Source: Acidimicrobiales bacterium (lineage in GTDB: Bacteria; Actinomycetota; Acidimicrobiia; Acidimicrobiales; SZUA-35). Taken from it: 64,000 nt of DNA. The notes under the pieces are model-generated. The model was not told the DNA's origin. It worked only from the letters and a program-made list of their open reading frames with translations, and did no database searches. Where the stretch lies: positions 1-64,000 of the forward strand of contig JABDIY010000024.1 of assembly GCA_013003535.1 (NCBI GenBank). Direction: 5' to 3'. Shown piece by piece: positions 50,360 to 59,967 of the stretch (position 1 is its first letter; each line of letters starts with the position of its first letter). The position numbers and the translations under genes are program-made.

Positions 50360-52873
50360 TTACTGGATCGTGATGGAGAACGTGACTGGCCCACTGGAGT
50401 CAAGGCCGTCGCTAACCGCTGTGGTCACCGCCGTCGTGCCGGAGGAACCGCTGCCGGTAAACCGCAGAACCCCGTTGGGATCGATCCAGGGCTGGACGGT
50501 GAAGAGGTCAGTGTTGACTGCGGTGGTGATGAAACTGAGGGACTGCGTTGGCTCGTTGTCCTCTCCGACCGAGAGGTTGGTGGCCCACTGCTGAACGAAT
50601 GAGGCCCCGGGTGCGGCAACGACGGAAGGACCGGCGGAAAAACGGGGAAGGTCGTTCACCCTGGTGATTTCAACACTGAGGTAACCCAGAGAACACAGAC
50701 CGAAGGTGTTGCAGATCTCATAGGTCACGGATCCAAGCCCATATGCGTCGCGGTCGCCCTGGAACGCAATCACCCCGTCGCCGGCATGGATAGCGGTTCC
50801 AAGTCGAGTGGTGGTGATTCGGACAGACGCCGGGTCCAGTTTGGATTCCGGCGCGGTGTCGTTCGTGAGTACGTTTACCGACCCGGCCGAGTCCTCCGGA
50901 ATGATGATTCGGTCTGGTGCGGTGATCGGGGGCGGGGGAGTAATCGTTACCACCAGTCTGGCTTTCGCCGTTGTATTCCCGTCGGAGATCTCGTAGGCGA
51001 TCGTGGCGGCCCCCACCCGATCGTTGGCGGTGAAGATGATGTTGTCGCCGCTGATCTCCACCCGGCCAAGATCGATGCCGTCGATGACGGCGGCAGAAAT
51101 TATCGTGAGGGCATCCTCGGACGGATCCGAATCGTTGGCCAGAACTGCGGCAACAACGGTTTCGGTTGCAGGCACTGTGGCCACGTCGTCCAACGCGGTC
51201 GGTGAGGCGTTGAAGTCCGGCACGGTGATACGGGCCAATCCGATGTCGGACCCTCCGAACCCATCGATGATCGTGTATGCCAGTGCGATGATCTGGGGCT
51301 TGTCATGGTCCGGCGTGACCACTAGGGCGTCGCCAGTGACCGCTACTTCGGCCGCACCTTCGGTCACCTCGGCGGAATCAATCGTGAGGGTGTCGGAGTC
51401 CAGATCGGAATCGTTGAGGAGCGGTCGGATGGTGATTGGGCCGGGGGCCGTTGCCGTTTCGTCGTCGTCGGATGCGGTCGGGGCATCGTTCACCGCAGTG
51501 AATGTGGTGGCGGCCTCACCTTTCAAGCAGCCGCCATTTGACCAGCACGCCTCGTAGCGGACGGTGACATCGCCGTTGGCGTTTGGTTCGGGCGTGATGA
51601 CGATCTCCTGGCCATTCCACTCTGCTGCGGCCGGTCCAAGGACTTTCAGGATCTCCACAGAGTCTGGAAGATCTGTGCCGGGTGCATTAACCGAAAAGCT
51701 GAGTTGAGTGTCCTCGGCTGCAGTGAGGTTGCTGTATGCGATCAGTTCAGGGGAGAACACTCCCGGGGCCAGGGTGAAGGCTGCGATGACAGCGGCCACG
51801 GTGCTGGAGATGGTGATTCCGCTATTGGGCCAAGATGCTCCCAGGATTGGGACTTGAGCGATCCATGCTGCGAGCGGACTGAATCGCTTCTGGGCGATTG
51901 AGACGTTCAACATCGCTTTCACAACGTCGGGGTCGAACTGTGATCCAGCACATCGGGCCAGTTCTGCCCTCGCGTCGGCCGCTGGGAAGGGGTTCTTGTA
52001 TGAACGGGCAGATGTCATCACGTCATAGGCGTCGGCAACAGCCACAATCCTGGCGCTGAGAGAAATTTCCTCGCGCCGGAGTCCGAAGGGATAGCCGCTC
52101 CCGTCCCACTTCTCGTGATGCTGGCCGGCCGAATTCACCCATTCGCCCAGCCATGGTCGCAGGGGTTCGGTCATTTCGGCCCCGTGCAGCGGATGCTGGG
52201 CAAGCTCATTCCACTCGGTGTCGCTGGGTCGACCGACCGTGTTGAGCACCGAAGGTCGAACCCGCAACTTGCCCACGTCGTGGATCAAAGCGGACCAGCG
52301 GAGCATTTCGAGCTCATCGTCCTTCAATCCCATCTCTTCGCCGATGAGTTGGGCGTATGCCCGCACCCGTTCGGTGTGGCCTCGCGTGGCTCGATCATGG
52401 CTGGAGAGCGCGTTGGCCATACCGAGCAACTGCGTAGCAGCTTCGGTTGGGGTCTGTTGTTCGTCGATGGTTCGGTCTTCAATGCTGCGCTGCAAAGCTC
52501 GCAACGACGGGGCTCGAAGTGCCGTGGCAAATCGGGACGGGGCTTGGTCTGGGAATGCCAGGGTCATGTCCAGAACGGCGGCGATCGGAAGAAGTCGCCG
52601 GAAGATTCGCTCGCTGCCGATGGCGAAGAGGATCACGGTGATTCCGAGCGTGGCCCACCAACCCGCCGTTTCGCCGGGGTTTGCCGGAGCAGGAAGTATG
52701 CGGATCAGGAGGAGAGCGAAGCAAACCGACAAGCCCACCGGAAACACGAACGAAGCTATTCGAAGAAGGCGGGCTGAGGTTCGACGCGGTTTCCACCGTA
52801 CCGAAGGATCCATCTGGGTAGGCCCCAACGGCGCGACCACGTCGTCGCCCGATGCCAGAAGATCCGTTTCCAT
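50360..52873 (-). CDS. HD-GYP phosphohydrolase fused to tandem Ig/cadherin-like repeats
   Basis: A protein of about 837 residues in an unusual order. Two membrane helices (about 35-60 and 72-90) precede a full HD-GYP domain: HD at 198-199 in ALIHDVGKL and HHEKWDGSGYP at 252-262 (the GYP motif is kept). A third hydrophobic helix (about 350-370) leads to four or five beta-sandwich repeats of the VNDAPTASDDDETATAPGPI type with LLNDSDLDSDTL linkers, as in cadherin/Big_9 and VCBS modules. The enzyme would hydrolyse c-di-GMP inside while the repeats face outside. The start is uncertain (52873 or 52966). The frame continues upstream to 53428 only by overlapping the fasciclin gene. Confidence 0.82.
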   Translation of the reverse strand: METDLLASGDDVVAPLGPTQMDPSVRWKPRRTSARLLRIASFVFPVGLSVCFALLLIRILPAPANPGETAGWWATLGITVILFAIGSERIFRRLLPIAAVLDMTLAFPDQAPSRFATALRAPSLRALQRSIEDRTIDEQQTPTEAATQLLGMANALSSHDRATRGHTERVRAYAQLIGEEMGLKDDELEMLRWSALIHDVGKLRVRPSVLNTVGRPSDTEWNELAQHPLHGAEMTEPLRPWLGEWVNSAGQHHEKWDGSGYPFGLRREEISLSARIVAVADAYDVMTSARSYKNPFPAADARAELARCAGSQFDPDVVKAMLNVSIAQKRFSPLAAWIAQVPILGASWPNSGITISSTVAAVIAAFTLAPGVFSPELIAYSNLTAAEDTQLSFSVNAPGTDLPDSVEILKVLGPAAAEWNGQEIVITPEPNANGDVTVRYEACWSNGGCLKGEAATTFTAVNDAPTASDDDETATAPGPITIRPLLNDSDLDSDTLTIDSAEVTEGAAEVAVTGDALVVTPDHDKPQIIALAYTIIDGFGGSDIGLARITVPDFNASPTALDDVATVPATETVVAAVLANDSDPSEDALTIISAAVIDGIDLGRVEISGDNIIFTANDRVGAATIAYEISDGNTTAKARLVVTITPPPPITAPDRIIIPEDSAGSVNVLTNDTAPESKLDPASVRITTTRLGTAIHAGDGVIAFQGDRDAYGLGSVTYEICNTFGLCSLGYLSVEITRVNDLPRFSAGPSVVAAPGASFVQQWATNLSVGEDNEPTQSLSFITTAVNTDLFTVQPWIDPNGVLRFTGSGSSGTTAVTTAVSDGLDSSGPVTFSITIQ

Positions 52874-53108
52874 CAGGGATTTCGTCGACCGAAACGCGCC
52901 TCCACTTGAGAATCCGATGCGGAACGGAAACCTGGCTGCTGATGTGACATCGGGGTATCTCAACATTTCTTTCTCGTCAGGATCCCTGCTCACCTGGCTT
53001 TTAACACTAAACGTGTCGTTTGTCATGATCCGAACCGCATCCAGAACCTGGGCGGCTGACGACAGTGGCGGAATACCCCCTACCACTTCCCCCGATTTGA
53101 GGAGAGAA

Positions 53109-53780
53109 ATGAAAAAGAACACCCGTATCGCAGTCTCGATGCTCATGACCCTTGGCCTGGTGGCCGCCGCCTGTGGATCCGACGAAGCCGACTCGGCCGT
53201 CGACGGTTCCGTTGTAGAAACCACCGAGGTCGTTGAGGAAACGCCTGAAGAGACCGAGCCAGCCAGCGACGATGAGATGGCTGAGGAAGCCAGCGACGAT
53301 GAGATGGCGGAAGAAGCGAGCGACGATGCGATGGCCGAGGAGGACGGCGAGATGGCGGAAGAGCCGGCCACCGTTGTTGACATTGCTCTCAGCTCTCCAG
53401 ATTTCAGCATTCTGGTCGAGGCGCTCACCGCCGCTGACCTTGTTGAGACACTTCAGGGCTCCGGCCCATTCACCGTCTTTGCCCCCACCAACGATGCGTT
53501 CGCGCAGGCGCTAACCGACCTCAACCTCACCAAGGAGGAGCTGCTCGCCAGCCCCGACTTGGCCGGCATTTTGACCTACCACGTGGTTCCTGCATTGGTT
53601 GATTCCGGTGCCGCGGTGGCAGCTGATGGCACCGAGGTCCCGACCGTCAATGGTGACACGATCGCCGTGTCGGTTGTTGATGGCAGCGTAATGGTGGACG
53701 GTGCAACGGTGACCACCGTCGATCTCATGGCTGGCAACGGCATCGTGCACGTAATCGACAGCGTGATTCTGCCCGGCTAG
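53109..53780 (+). CDS. Fasciclin-domain lipoprotein with acidic repeat linker
   Basis: A 223-residue lipoprotein: signal peptide with lipobox LVAAAC, an acidic linker with three ASDDEMAEE-type repeats, then a FAS1 domain (GPFTVFAPTNDAFAQAL, YHVVPALVDSG, NGIVHVIDSVILPG). FAS1 domains mediate adhesion on the cell surface (family knowledge). The ATG has GAGGAG close upstream. It is divergent from the HD-GYP gene across a 236-nt gap. Confidence 0.92.
   Translation: MKKNTRIAVSMLMTLGLVAAACGSDEADSAVDGSVVETTEVVEETPEETEPASDDEMAEEASDDEMAEEASDDAMAEEDGEMAEEPATVVDIALSSPDFSILVEALTAADLVETLQGSGPFTVFAPTNDAFAQALTDLNLTKEELLASPDLAGILTYHVVPALVDSGAAVAADGTEVPTVNGDTIAVSVVDGSVMVDGATVTTVDLMAGNGIVHVIDSVILPG
53262..53342 (+). 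repeat. Three 27-nt tandem repeats inside the fasciclin gene
   Basis: Units 53262-53288, 53289-53315 and 53316-53342 encode ASDDEMAEE, ASDDEMAEE and ASDDAMAEE, and a shorter related segment (GEMAEE) follows. The copies differ at third codon positions, so they are not very recent. Such a run can change length by slippage, altering the linker between membrane anchor and FAS1 domain. Confidence 0.8.
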
Positions 53781-53827
53781 TCAATCTGTCCCCGCGGTCG
53801 TCAGCGGCCGAACACAGTCGGAGCGGT

Positions 53828-53847
53828 GCCGAGCCTTCGGGTTCGGC
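53828..53847. terminator. Hairpin between convergent fasciclin and nuclease-like genes
   Basis: GCCGAGCC (53828-53835) pairs with GGTTCGGC (53840-53847) with one G-T pair and a stable TTCG loop. On the plus strand a short GTTTTG follows. It lies between the gene ends at 53780 and 53871 and could end both transcripts. Confidence 0.6.
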
Positions 53848-53870
53848 ATCGCCGCGTTTTGACAACCGGG

Positions 53871-54563
53871 TTAGACGATTCGAACCGTTCCCGTAAGTGG
53901 ATAGTGATCGCTCAGGTGGAAACGGTGGCCATCGACCGACAGGGCGGAATCCAGAACGCGAACGTCAGACACCTCCACGCCGGGGCTGGCGAACCACCGT
54001 GTGAAATAGGCGGTGAAACGGGGCCCGCCAGCGTTGAAGCGGTTCTTCTTGCTGTCCCAGGTGGGGCGGGGTGGTGGCGCTCCGTGGAGTCCGGCCTCAG
54101 CCAGCGCTGCCAGCTCGTCTACGCGGGTATTGGTATCGCCGGCGATGAGTAGGCAGGCGCTGGGGCTGGCCTCCACGATGGTGGCGAGCTGATGTAGACG
54201 GTCGCCGGTCCCGCCCACTCCCGGTGCAAGATGAACATTGGCGATGCTCAGCGACTCGTGGAACGTGGTGAGAATCGCACAGCCGGGCACCACCAGGGTG
54301 GAGGGCTGGCTGGCGAGGAGGTCGTGGCGGACCAGGGTTGCGAGGTTGCCGCTGTGACTGCGCGGGTTGGCTCGAACCATGCCATGGGTTTCCACGAAAG
54401 GAACCAGCCCTGGCAGCTCCTGGAGCAGGATGACATCTGGATCCACGTCGAGCATGACGGTACGGAAGGCGGCCTCGGTGTCCTCCTGCTGCCATTGCGC
54501 CGGCGCCGCATCGGAACGGTGCAGCATCGCCAGATTCCAAGTGAGAAAGGTAATGGGGTTCAC
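53871..54563 (-). CDS. Endonuclease/exonuclease/phosphatase-family protein
   Basis: A 230-residue metal-dependent phosphodiesterase fold. Motifs in order: FLTWNLAML, DVILLQELPG (metal Glu), IANVHLAPG (His), LIAGDTNTR (Asp, Asn) and FHLSDHYPLTG (final Asp-His pair). It may be a DNA/RNA nuclease or a phospholipid/inositol phosphatase; sequence alone does not decide. The start is probably GTG at 54563, 10 nt after the pyruvate carboxylase stop, so the two are co-transcribed. There is no signal peptide. Confidence 0.8.
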   Translation of the reverse strand: MNPITFLTWNLAMLHRSDAAPAQWQQEDTEAAFRTVMLDVDPDVILLQELPGLVPFVETHGMVRANPRSHSGNLATLVRHDLLASQPSTLVVPGCAILTTFHESLSIANVHLAPGVGGTGDRLHQLATIVEASPSACLLIAGDTNTRVDELAALAEAGLHGAPPPRPTWDSKKNRFNAGGPRFTAYFTRWFASPGVEVSDVRVLDSALSVDGHRFHLSDHYPLTGTVRIV

Positions 54564-54573
54564 GTCTCTGTCG

Positions 54574-57500
54574 TCACGCTGGACTGATAACGGCGATGAG
54601 GTCCCCGGGCTCAACACTGGAGATCTCGGCGATAGCGATCCGTTCGATCGTGCCACTGATCGGCGCCGAAATGACCGACTCCATCTTCATCGCCTCGATA
54701 ATCGCCAGCGGCGTGTTGGCGGTGACAGTGTCGCCAACCGCCACCTTCAGACTGGCGATTCCGGTGAACGGTGCAGCAACATGGCCGGGATTGGCGGGAT
54801 CGGCTTTCTCCGCGGCGGTGATCCCGGCCTTTACGGACGTGTCCAAAACGTCGATCGGTCGCAGTTGCCCATTCAGTTCAAATACCACCCGACGGAGGCC
54901 CCGCTCGTCTGGTTCTCCAATGGCATCCAAGGCCACCAGGAGTTGCACACCTTTGCCCAGGCCGATTCTGATGTCCTTGTCGCCGGGCTCCAAACCATAG
55001 AGGAACATCTGGGTAGGGAGCCGAGAGAGTTCCCCGTAGGAGGAGAGGTGGCGCTCGAAGTCGGCAGCCGGCTCGGGAAACAGGAGTTTGTTGAGCGTGG
55101 TGCGCACCGTGGTCGGCTCGGCGAGGGCTGCGATCTGGTCATCGGCGAGTGGAACGGGGTCCTTGGCCGGTCGGCGACCCACCAGTGCATCGGTGCGGAA
55201 CGGCTCGGGGAACCCTCCGGGTGGCTCACCCAATTCGCCGTGGAGGAAACCGATCACGCTGTCCGGAAGATCCACCGAGGCCGGGCTTGCGGCCACATCG
55301 GCGGTGGTCAAGCCAGCACCTACGAGGTGCAACGCCATATCTCCTACCACCTTCGACGTTGGCGTCACCTTGATCACCCGTCCGAGGAGGGCATCGCACG
55401 CCGCGTACATCTCCTCGATCATCTCGAAACGATCGCCCAGACCCATAGCGATCGCCTGCTGGCGAAGGTTGGAGAGCTGGCCGCCGGGGATCTCGTGGTG
55501 GTAGACCGAGCCGGTAGGGCTGCGGAGTCCCGCTTCGAACGGTTGGTACAACCGCCGAACCGCTTCCCAATACGGCTCCATGGACGTGAGCGCGGAGAGC
55601 GACAAACCGGTGTCACGGGTTGTGTTCGCAAAAGCGGCAACGATGGCCGGGAGTGCCGGCTGTGACGTCATACCGCTCAGTGGTGCAGCCGCACCATCAA
55701 CGGCGTCGACTCCGGCGTCAGCGGCGGCGAGATATGTTGCAAGCTGGCCACCGGCACTGTCGTGGGTGTGGAGATGGACCGGTGCATCGAACCGGCCACG
55801 AAGCGCCGTAACCAGAGTCCGGGCCGCCGGTGCTCGCAGCAGGCCTGCCATGTCCTTGACGCACAGCACATGAACGCCGGCTTCAACGAGTGCCTCTGCC
55901 ACGCCCAGGTAGTAGTCCAACGTGTAGATGCTTTCGTTGGGGCTAGTGAGGTCGCCCGAGTAACAAATGGTTCCCTCGATGAGAGCCCCGGTGCCTTGGA
56001 GTGCATTGATCGCTGGCTTCATCTGATCGATGTTGTTGAGAGCGTCGAACACCCTGAAGATGTCGATTCCGGTGCGGTGAGCTTCTCGTACGAAGGCCTC
56101 GGCCACCGCATCTGGGTATGCGGTGTAGCCGACGGTGTTCCTGCCTCGCAGAAGCATCTGGAGGCACGTATTGGGAAGTGCCGCCCGTAGCCTTTCCAAC
56201 CGTTCCCACGGGTCCTCGTGGAGGAATCGCAAGGCCACATCGAAGGTTGCCCCACCCCAACACTCAGCGCTGAGAAGGTTGGGGGTCTGGCTGGCCATCT
56301 GCCTGGCACCCATGACCAGATCGATCGTGCGGACTCGGGTGGCGAGGATGGATTGGTGAGCGTCTCGGAGTGTTGTATCGGTGACCAACAATTGTTCTTG
56401 GGTCCGCATCCACTGAGCGAAGCCCGCTGGTCCCAGCTCGGTGAGCCGCTGGCGGGATCCAGGCGGGGGCTCCACCTCAGTCCGGGGAGGCAACTTGGTG
56501 GACGGGTCCAACTCTGTGGGGCTGAGTCCGTGCGGCCGATTGACAGTCACCTCGCCAAGCCAGCGCAAAAGCCGCGTGGCACGGTCGCCGGAAACCTCGC
56601 CCTCCATGAGGTGGGGTCGTTCATCGATGAAACTGGTGGTGAAGCGGCCCGCTTGGAAGTCCGGATCGGCCAGCACGGACTGGAGGAAGCTGAGGTTGGT
56701 GATCGGCCCTCGCACCCGGAACTCCGCGAGCGCCCGGCGGGCTCGCCCTACCGCTTGATCGAACGTGTTTCCGCGACAGGTGAGTTTGGTGAGCAACGAA
56801 TCGAAGTAGGGCGTGATCTCCGCACCGGCGTACCCGCCGCCGCCATCGAGACGAATGCCGGCACCGCCCGGTTGGCGGAAGGCGAGAATTCGACCGGTGT
56901 CGGGACGGAAGTCTGAAGAAGGATCCTCGGTAGTGATCCGGCATTGCAGCGCCGCCCCATGTTGGCGGATCGACTCCTGCACCAGACCCATCTCGGCCAG
57001 CGTTTCGCCCCCGGCGATCCGAAGCTGAGTCTGCACGATGTCGATGTCGGTCGTTTCCTCGGTGACCGTGTGTTCCACCTGGACTCGGGGATTCATCTCG
57101 ATAAAAACGAAGTCCTCGCCATTCTCGTCCAGCAGGAACTCCACCGTCCCGGCGTTGACGTACTTGATGTGTTGGCCGAATTGGACAGCTTGCTGGCACA
57201 TCTGGTCCCGAAGCTCTTTGTTCAGGTTCGGAGCCGGGGCGAGCTCAACGACTTTCTGATGCCTCCGCTGAATCGAACAATCCCGCTCGAACAAGTGCAC
57301 GACGTCGGTGCCGTCGCCGATCAGTTGGACCTCGATATGGCGGGGATTGGTGACCGCCCTCTCCAAGAACACTGTGGCGTCCCCAAAAGCGCTGAGCGCT
57401 TCCCGGCGGGCGGTGGCCACCGCCTCGACCAGAAGGGTGGGGTCGCTGATGCGTCGCAGACCGCGTCCGCCACCGCCGCTGGCGGCCTTCACGAAGAGAG

Positions 57501-57966
57501 GGAACCCGATCTTCTCAGCTTCGGTCAGTGCTGTTTCTGCGGTCACCTCGGCGGACTGGTTCAATACGGTCAGTCCTGCGGCCGCCGCAGCTGCCTGGGC
57601 TCGCATCTTGTTGCCACACAATTTGAGCACGCTTTGCGGCGGACCCACGAAGGTGATTCCGGCGTCGGCGCAGGCCTGGGCGAGGTCGGGGTTCTCCGAC
57701 AGGAAGCCGTACCCCGGATGGATGGCGTCGGCACCGGCCGCCTGGGCCGCTTTGAGAATCAACTCGATGTCCAGGTAGGGCTGTAGCGGTCGGCCGGCGG
57801 TGCCAATTTGGTACGCCTCGTCAGCTTTCAACCGGTGCAGACTTTGGCGGTCTTCCCATGTGTGGACCGCAACAGTCTCGATCCCCAACTCGACAGCGGC
57901 ACGAAATACCCGGATGGCAATCTCCCCTCGATTGGCCACAAGCAGTTTCTGGATCCCGGTACTCAT
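54574..57966 (-). CDS. pyc: Pyruvate carboxylase
   Basis: A 1130-residue single-chain enzyme forming oxaloacetate from pyruvate, bicarbonate and ATP. Biotin carboxylase domain (about 1-450; KLLVANRGEIAIRVFRAA, GGGGRGLRR ATP loop, FIEMNPRVQVEHTVTEE), carboxyltransferase domain (DTTLRDAHQSILATRVRT, metal site HLHTHDSAGGQLATYLAA) and C-terminal biotinyl domain with the lysine in IEAMKMES. Length is normal for the alpha-4 form. It replenishes the TCA cycle, which suits a cell eating arginine and amines. ATG at 57966. Confidence 0.97.
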   Translation of the reverse strand: MSTGIQKLLVANRGEIAIRVFRAAVELGIETVAVHTWEDRQSLHRLKADEAYQIGTAGRPLQPYLDIELILKAAQAAGADAIHPGYGFLSENPDLAQACADAGITFVGPPQSVLKLCGNKMRAQAAAAAAGLTVLNQSAEVTAETALTEAEKIGFPLFVKAASGGGGRGLRRISDPTLLVEAVATARREALSAFGDATVFLERAVTNPRHIEVQLIGDGTDVVHLFERDCSIQRRHQKVVELAPAPNLNKELRDQMCQQAVQFGQHIKYVNAGTVEFLLDENGEDFVFIEMNPRVQVEHTVTEETTDIDIVQTQLRIAGGETLAEMGLVQESIRQHGAALQCRITTEDPSSDFRPDTGRILAFRQPGGAGIRLDGGGGYAGAEITPYFDSLLTKLTCRGNTFDQAVGRARRALAEFRVRGPITNLSFLQSVLADPDFQAGRFTTSFIDERPHLMEGEVSGDRATRLLRWLGEVTVNRPHGLSPTELDPSTKLPPRTEVEPPPGSRQRLTELGPAGFAQWMRTQEQLLVTDTTLRDAHQSILATRVRTIDLVMGARQMASQTPNLLSAECWGGATFDVALRFLHEDPWERLERLRAALPNTCLQMLLRGRNTVGYTAYPDAVAEAFVREAHRTGIDIFRVFDALNNIDQMKPAINALQGTGALIEGTICYSGDLTSPNESIYTLDYYLGVAEALVEAGVHVLCVKDMAGLLRAPAARTLVTALRGRFDAPVHLHTHDSAGGQLATYLAAADAGVDAVDGAAAPLSGMTSQPALPAIVAAFANTTRDTGLSLSALTSMEPYWEAVRRLYQPFEAGLRSPTGSVYHHEIPGGQLSNLRQQAIAMGLGDRFEMIEEMYAACDALLGRVIKVTPTSKVVGDMALHLVGAGLTTADVAASPASVDLPDSVIGFLHGELGEPPGGFPEPFRTDALVGRRPAKDPVPLADDQIAALAEPTTVRTTLNKLLFPEPAADFERHLSSYGELSRLPTQMFLYGLEPGDKDIRIGLGKGVQLLVALDAIGEPDERGLRRVVFELNGQLRPIDVLDTSVKAGITAAEKADPANPGHVAAPFTGIASLKVAVGDTVTANTPLAIIEAMKMESVISAPISGTIERIAIAEISSVEPGDLIAVISPA

Positions 57967-58055
57967 TGCTCTAGATTCGCCGTTCAAGGCACGATCCACA
58001 AGTGGAGTAGGGGAGCATTCTCCCTGCTTTGGGGTATCGCGAATACTCTGACAAC

Positions 58056-58637
58056 GTGATCACGCCCACCCACGTAGTGACCAATGCATTCGTGGCGCGC
58101 CGCGCCGCCGAGACGGAGGGCGTTTCCACAAAGCAGATCCTGTCCGATGGGCCAGCCCGTCGGTGGTTTGTGCTCGGGGGCCTTGCGCCGGATGTTGGTC
58201 TCTACGCGCTGACCGCCGGGGCTGCCATGTTTTACCCGACGGTCCGGGGACTCTCATTGCAGGAAACGTTCGCTCTGGCCTTCGATGACCTATTTTTCAA
58301 TGACCCCTTGTGGATCATCGTTCAGAACACTCTCCACAGTCCGGTGGTTCTCGGCGGCCTTACGGCCGTTGCAGCACTGACGAGCAAGAAGCGTCTTCTC
58401 AGTTTCGCTTTGGGCTGCTTGCTCCATACGGCGATGGACATCCCGGTGCACCACGACGACGGTCCGCTCTATCTCTTTCCGTTCAACTGGTCCCTTCGTT
58501 TCAGCAGTCCGGTGAGCTACTGGGACCCGGCGCACTACGGACGGCTCGTGCAACCGGTCGATATGGCCATCACGCTGATCGGCGGTGCCTACTTGCTCTA
58601 TGCGTGGCGGCGGTCGCGTCGTCGTGCCGGCGCCTGA
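58056..58637 (+). CDS. Membrane-bound metal-dependent hydrolase-like protein (YdjM/DUF457 type)
   Basis: A 193-residue membrane protein. The segments GLAPDVGLYALTAG, LLHTAMDIPVHHDD and PLYLFPFNWSLRFSSPVSYW place it with the YdjM/DUF457-like group, with conserved Asp and His residues at the membrane face. The role is unknown. GTG at 58056 is taken as the start, the frame being open further up to 58029. It is divergent from pyruvate carboxylase. Confidence 0.7.
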   Translation: MITPTHVVTNAFVARRAAETEGVSTKQILSDGPARRWFVLGGLAPDVGLYALTAGAAMFYPTVRGLSLQETFALAFDDLFFNDPLWIIVQNTLHSPVVLGGLTAVAALTSKKRLLSFALGCLLHTAMDIPVHHDDGPLYLFPFNWSLRFSSPVSYWDPAHYGRLVQPVDMAITLIGGAYLLYAWRRSRRRAGA

Positions 58638-58647
58638 AACAGAAGCT

Positions 58648-58670
58648 ATCAACCTGAGCTAAAGGTTGAT
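58648..58670. terminator. Short hairpin between convergent genes
   Basis: ATCAACC (58648-58654) pairs perfectly with GGTTGAT (58664-58670) around a 9-nt loop, 11 nt after the YdjM-like stop. The next gene on the minus strand ends at 58748. No T-run is present, so the terminator call is tentative. Confidence 0.4.
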
Positions 58671-58747
58671 CGTGTAGGCGTTTCTTGAATCAAATCTGAA
58701 TCGCAGGGTCTAGTTGACGTTGAAACGAGGAGGCGGCACCCGATCGC

Positions 58748-59791
58748 CTAGATCTGGCGGCGTAAAGCATTCAGTTCGTCGTCGCTACCCAAGGCGATCA
58801 GGACGTCGCCTCGCTCCATCTCGGTCTGGGGCGCCGGATTGGTGTGATACAGATTATCCGTCTTGCGAATTGCGATGATCAGCGACCGTTTCCCAGTCTT
58901 CTGACTCAACTCCACCAACCGTTGTCCCACCATGGAGGAGTCTTCGGTGATCACGAACTCTTGAACGGAAACATCGTGTTGCTCGTCGTGCAGGATCTCG
59001 TCGATGAACTCCGCCACGTTGGGCTGCAACGCCAGCGCAGCCATACGGGATCCACCGATCTCGTGAGGATTGATCACTCTGCTGGCCCCGGCCTGGAAGA
59101 ACTTCGGTTGGTTCTTCTGGTCGCTGGTCCGAGCCACGATGAAGAGATCCTTGCGCAGCGCTCTTGCGGAGAGGCAGACGAACAGATTGTCGGCGTCGCT
59201 GTCGAGCGCCAGAATCATGGTGCGGGCGCGTTCTAGACCGGCGGCGCGGAGCACGTCATCATCGGTGGCGTCGCCGATGATGATGGGAACGTCGGACTCC
59301 GAGGCATTGGGGTCGCGGTCGATAACCACTACGTCGGTCTGGTGGCGTCTACAGAAGTCCGCCACGGCGTGACCTACTTGGCCCCAACCACAGATGATGG
59401 TGTGGCCGGTCATTTCCGCGATTGCTTTAGTCATTCGTCGTCTCCGAAATGCATCGTTGATTGTGCCTTCGATCAAGGTGTCCACAAAGACACTGATCGT
59501 GTAGAGGACTGAGCCCACGCCGGTCACCACTAGGAAGAGCGTGAACAGGCGGTAGCTCGTGGTGTTGGTCAGGTCGATGTCGACCTCGGAGAAACCGACT
59601 GTGGTGATGGTGATGATCGTCTGGTAGAGCGCGTCGAACCATGGGAGCCCCAACATGGCGTACCCAATCCAGCCGATGATCACGATGACCGCCACGGCAA
59701 AAAGGCTTACTTGAAACCGTCGCCACGGATCTCGGGTGCGGCGCTGGCCGTACGCTAGCGTCGAGCTGGATTGATCGGAGGGGGCACTCAC
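58748..59791 (-). CDS. Two-helix K+ channel with RCK regulatory domain
   Basis: A 347-residue protein: two membrane helices (about 27-47 and 82-105) around a pore with filter TTVGF (63-67), and a cytoplasmic RCK domain (HTIICGWGQVGHAVADFCR Rossmann motif) plus an RCK-C part (MVGQRLVELSQKTGKRSLI). It is like MthK and actinomycete Kch channels. Residue Phe in the filter (TVGF instead of TVGY) and Ser-Glu after it are known variants. GTG at 59791 is selected; upstream in-frame residues look unrelated. Confidence 0.88.
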   Translation of the reverse strand: MSAPSDQSSSTLAYGQRRTRDPWRRFQVSLFAVAVIVIIGWIGYAMLGLPWFDALYQTIITITTVGFSEVDIDLTNTTSYRLFTLFLVVTGVGSVLYTISVFVDTLIEGTINDAFRRRRMTKAIAEMTGHTIICGWGQVGHAVADFCRRHQTDVVVIDRDPNASESDVPIIIGDATDDDVLRAAGLERARTMILALDSDADNLFVCLSARALRKDLFIVARTSDQKNQPKFFQAGASRVINPHEIGGSRMAALALQPNVAEFIDEILHDEQHDVSVQEFVITEDSSMVGQRLVELSQKTGKRSLIIAIRKTDNLYHTNPAPQTEMERGDVLIALGSDDELNALRRQI

Positions 59792-59967
59792 AGGCTCTGA
59801 TCTGAATCCGCTCGGAGCTGGCTCGAGGCAACATTCCGCTGGCGGCGGGTGATTCCCAGCTCCTGATCCATGAGCCAAATATAGATCCCTCCTTTCCCGT
59901 TCAGGGCCATGTGCGCCAACTCCGGCGCTTTGGGCCGCCTTTGCCGATCCTGATCTAGGCTGTCCGC

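Noticed and set aside
52874-53428. N-terminal extension of the HD-GYP protein
   Set aside because: It would overlap the fasciclin gene in antisense, is Ser/Thr/Ala-rich like a mirrored acidic repeat and has no ribosome site; the protein very probably starts at 52873 or 52966.
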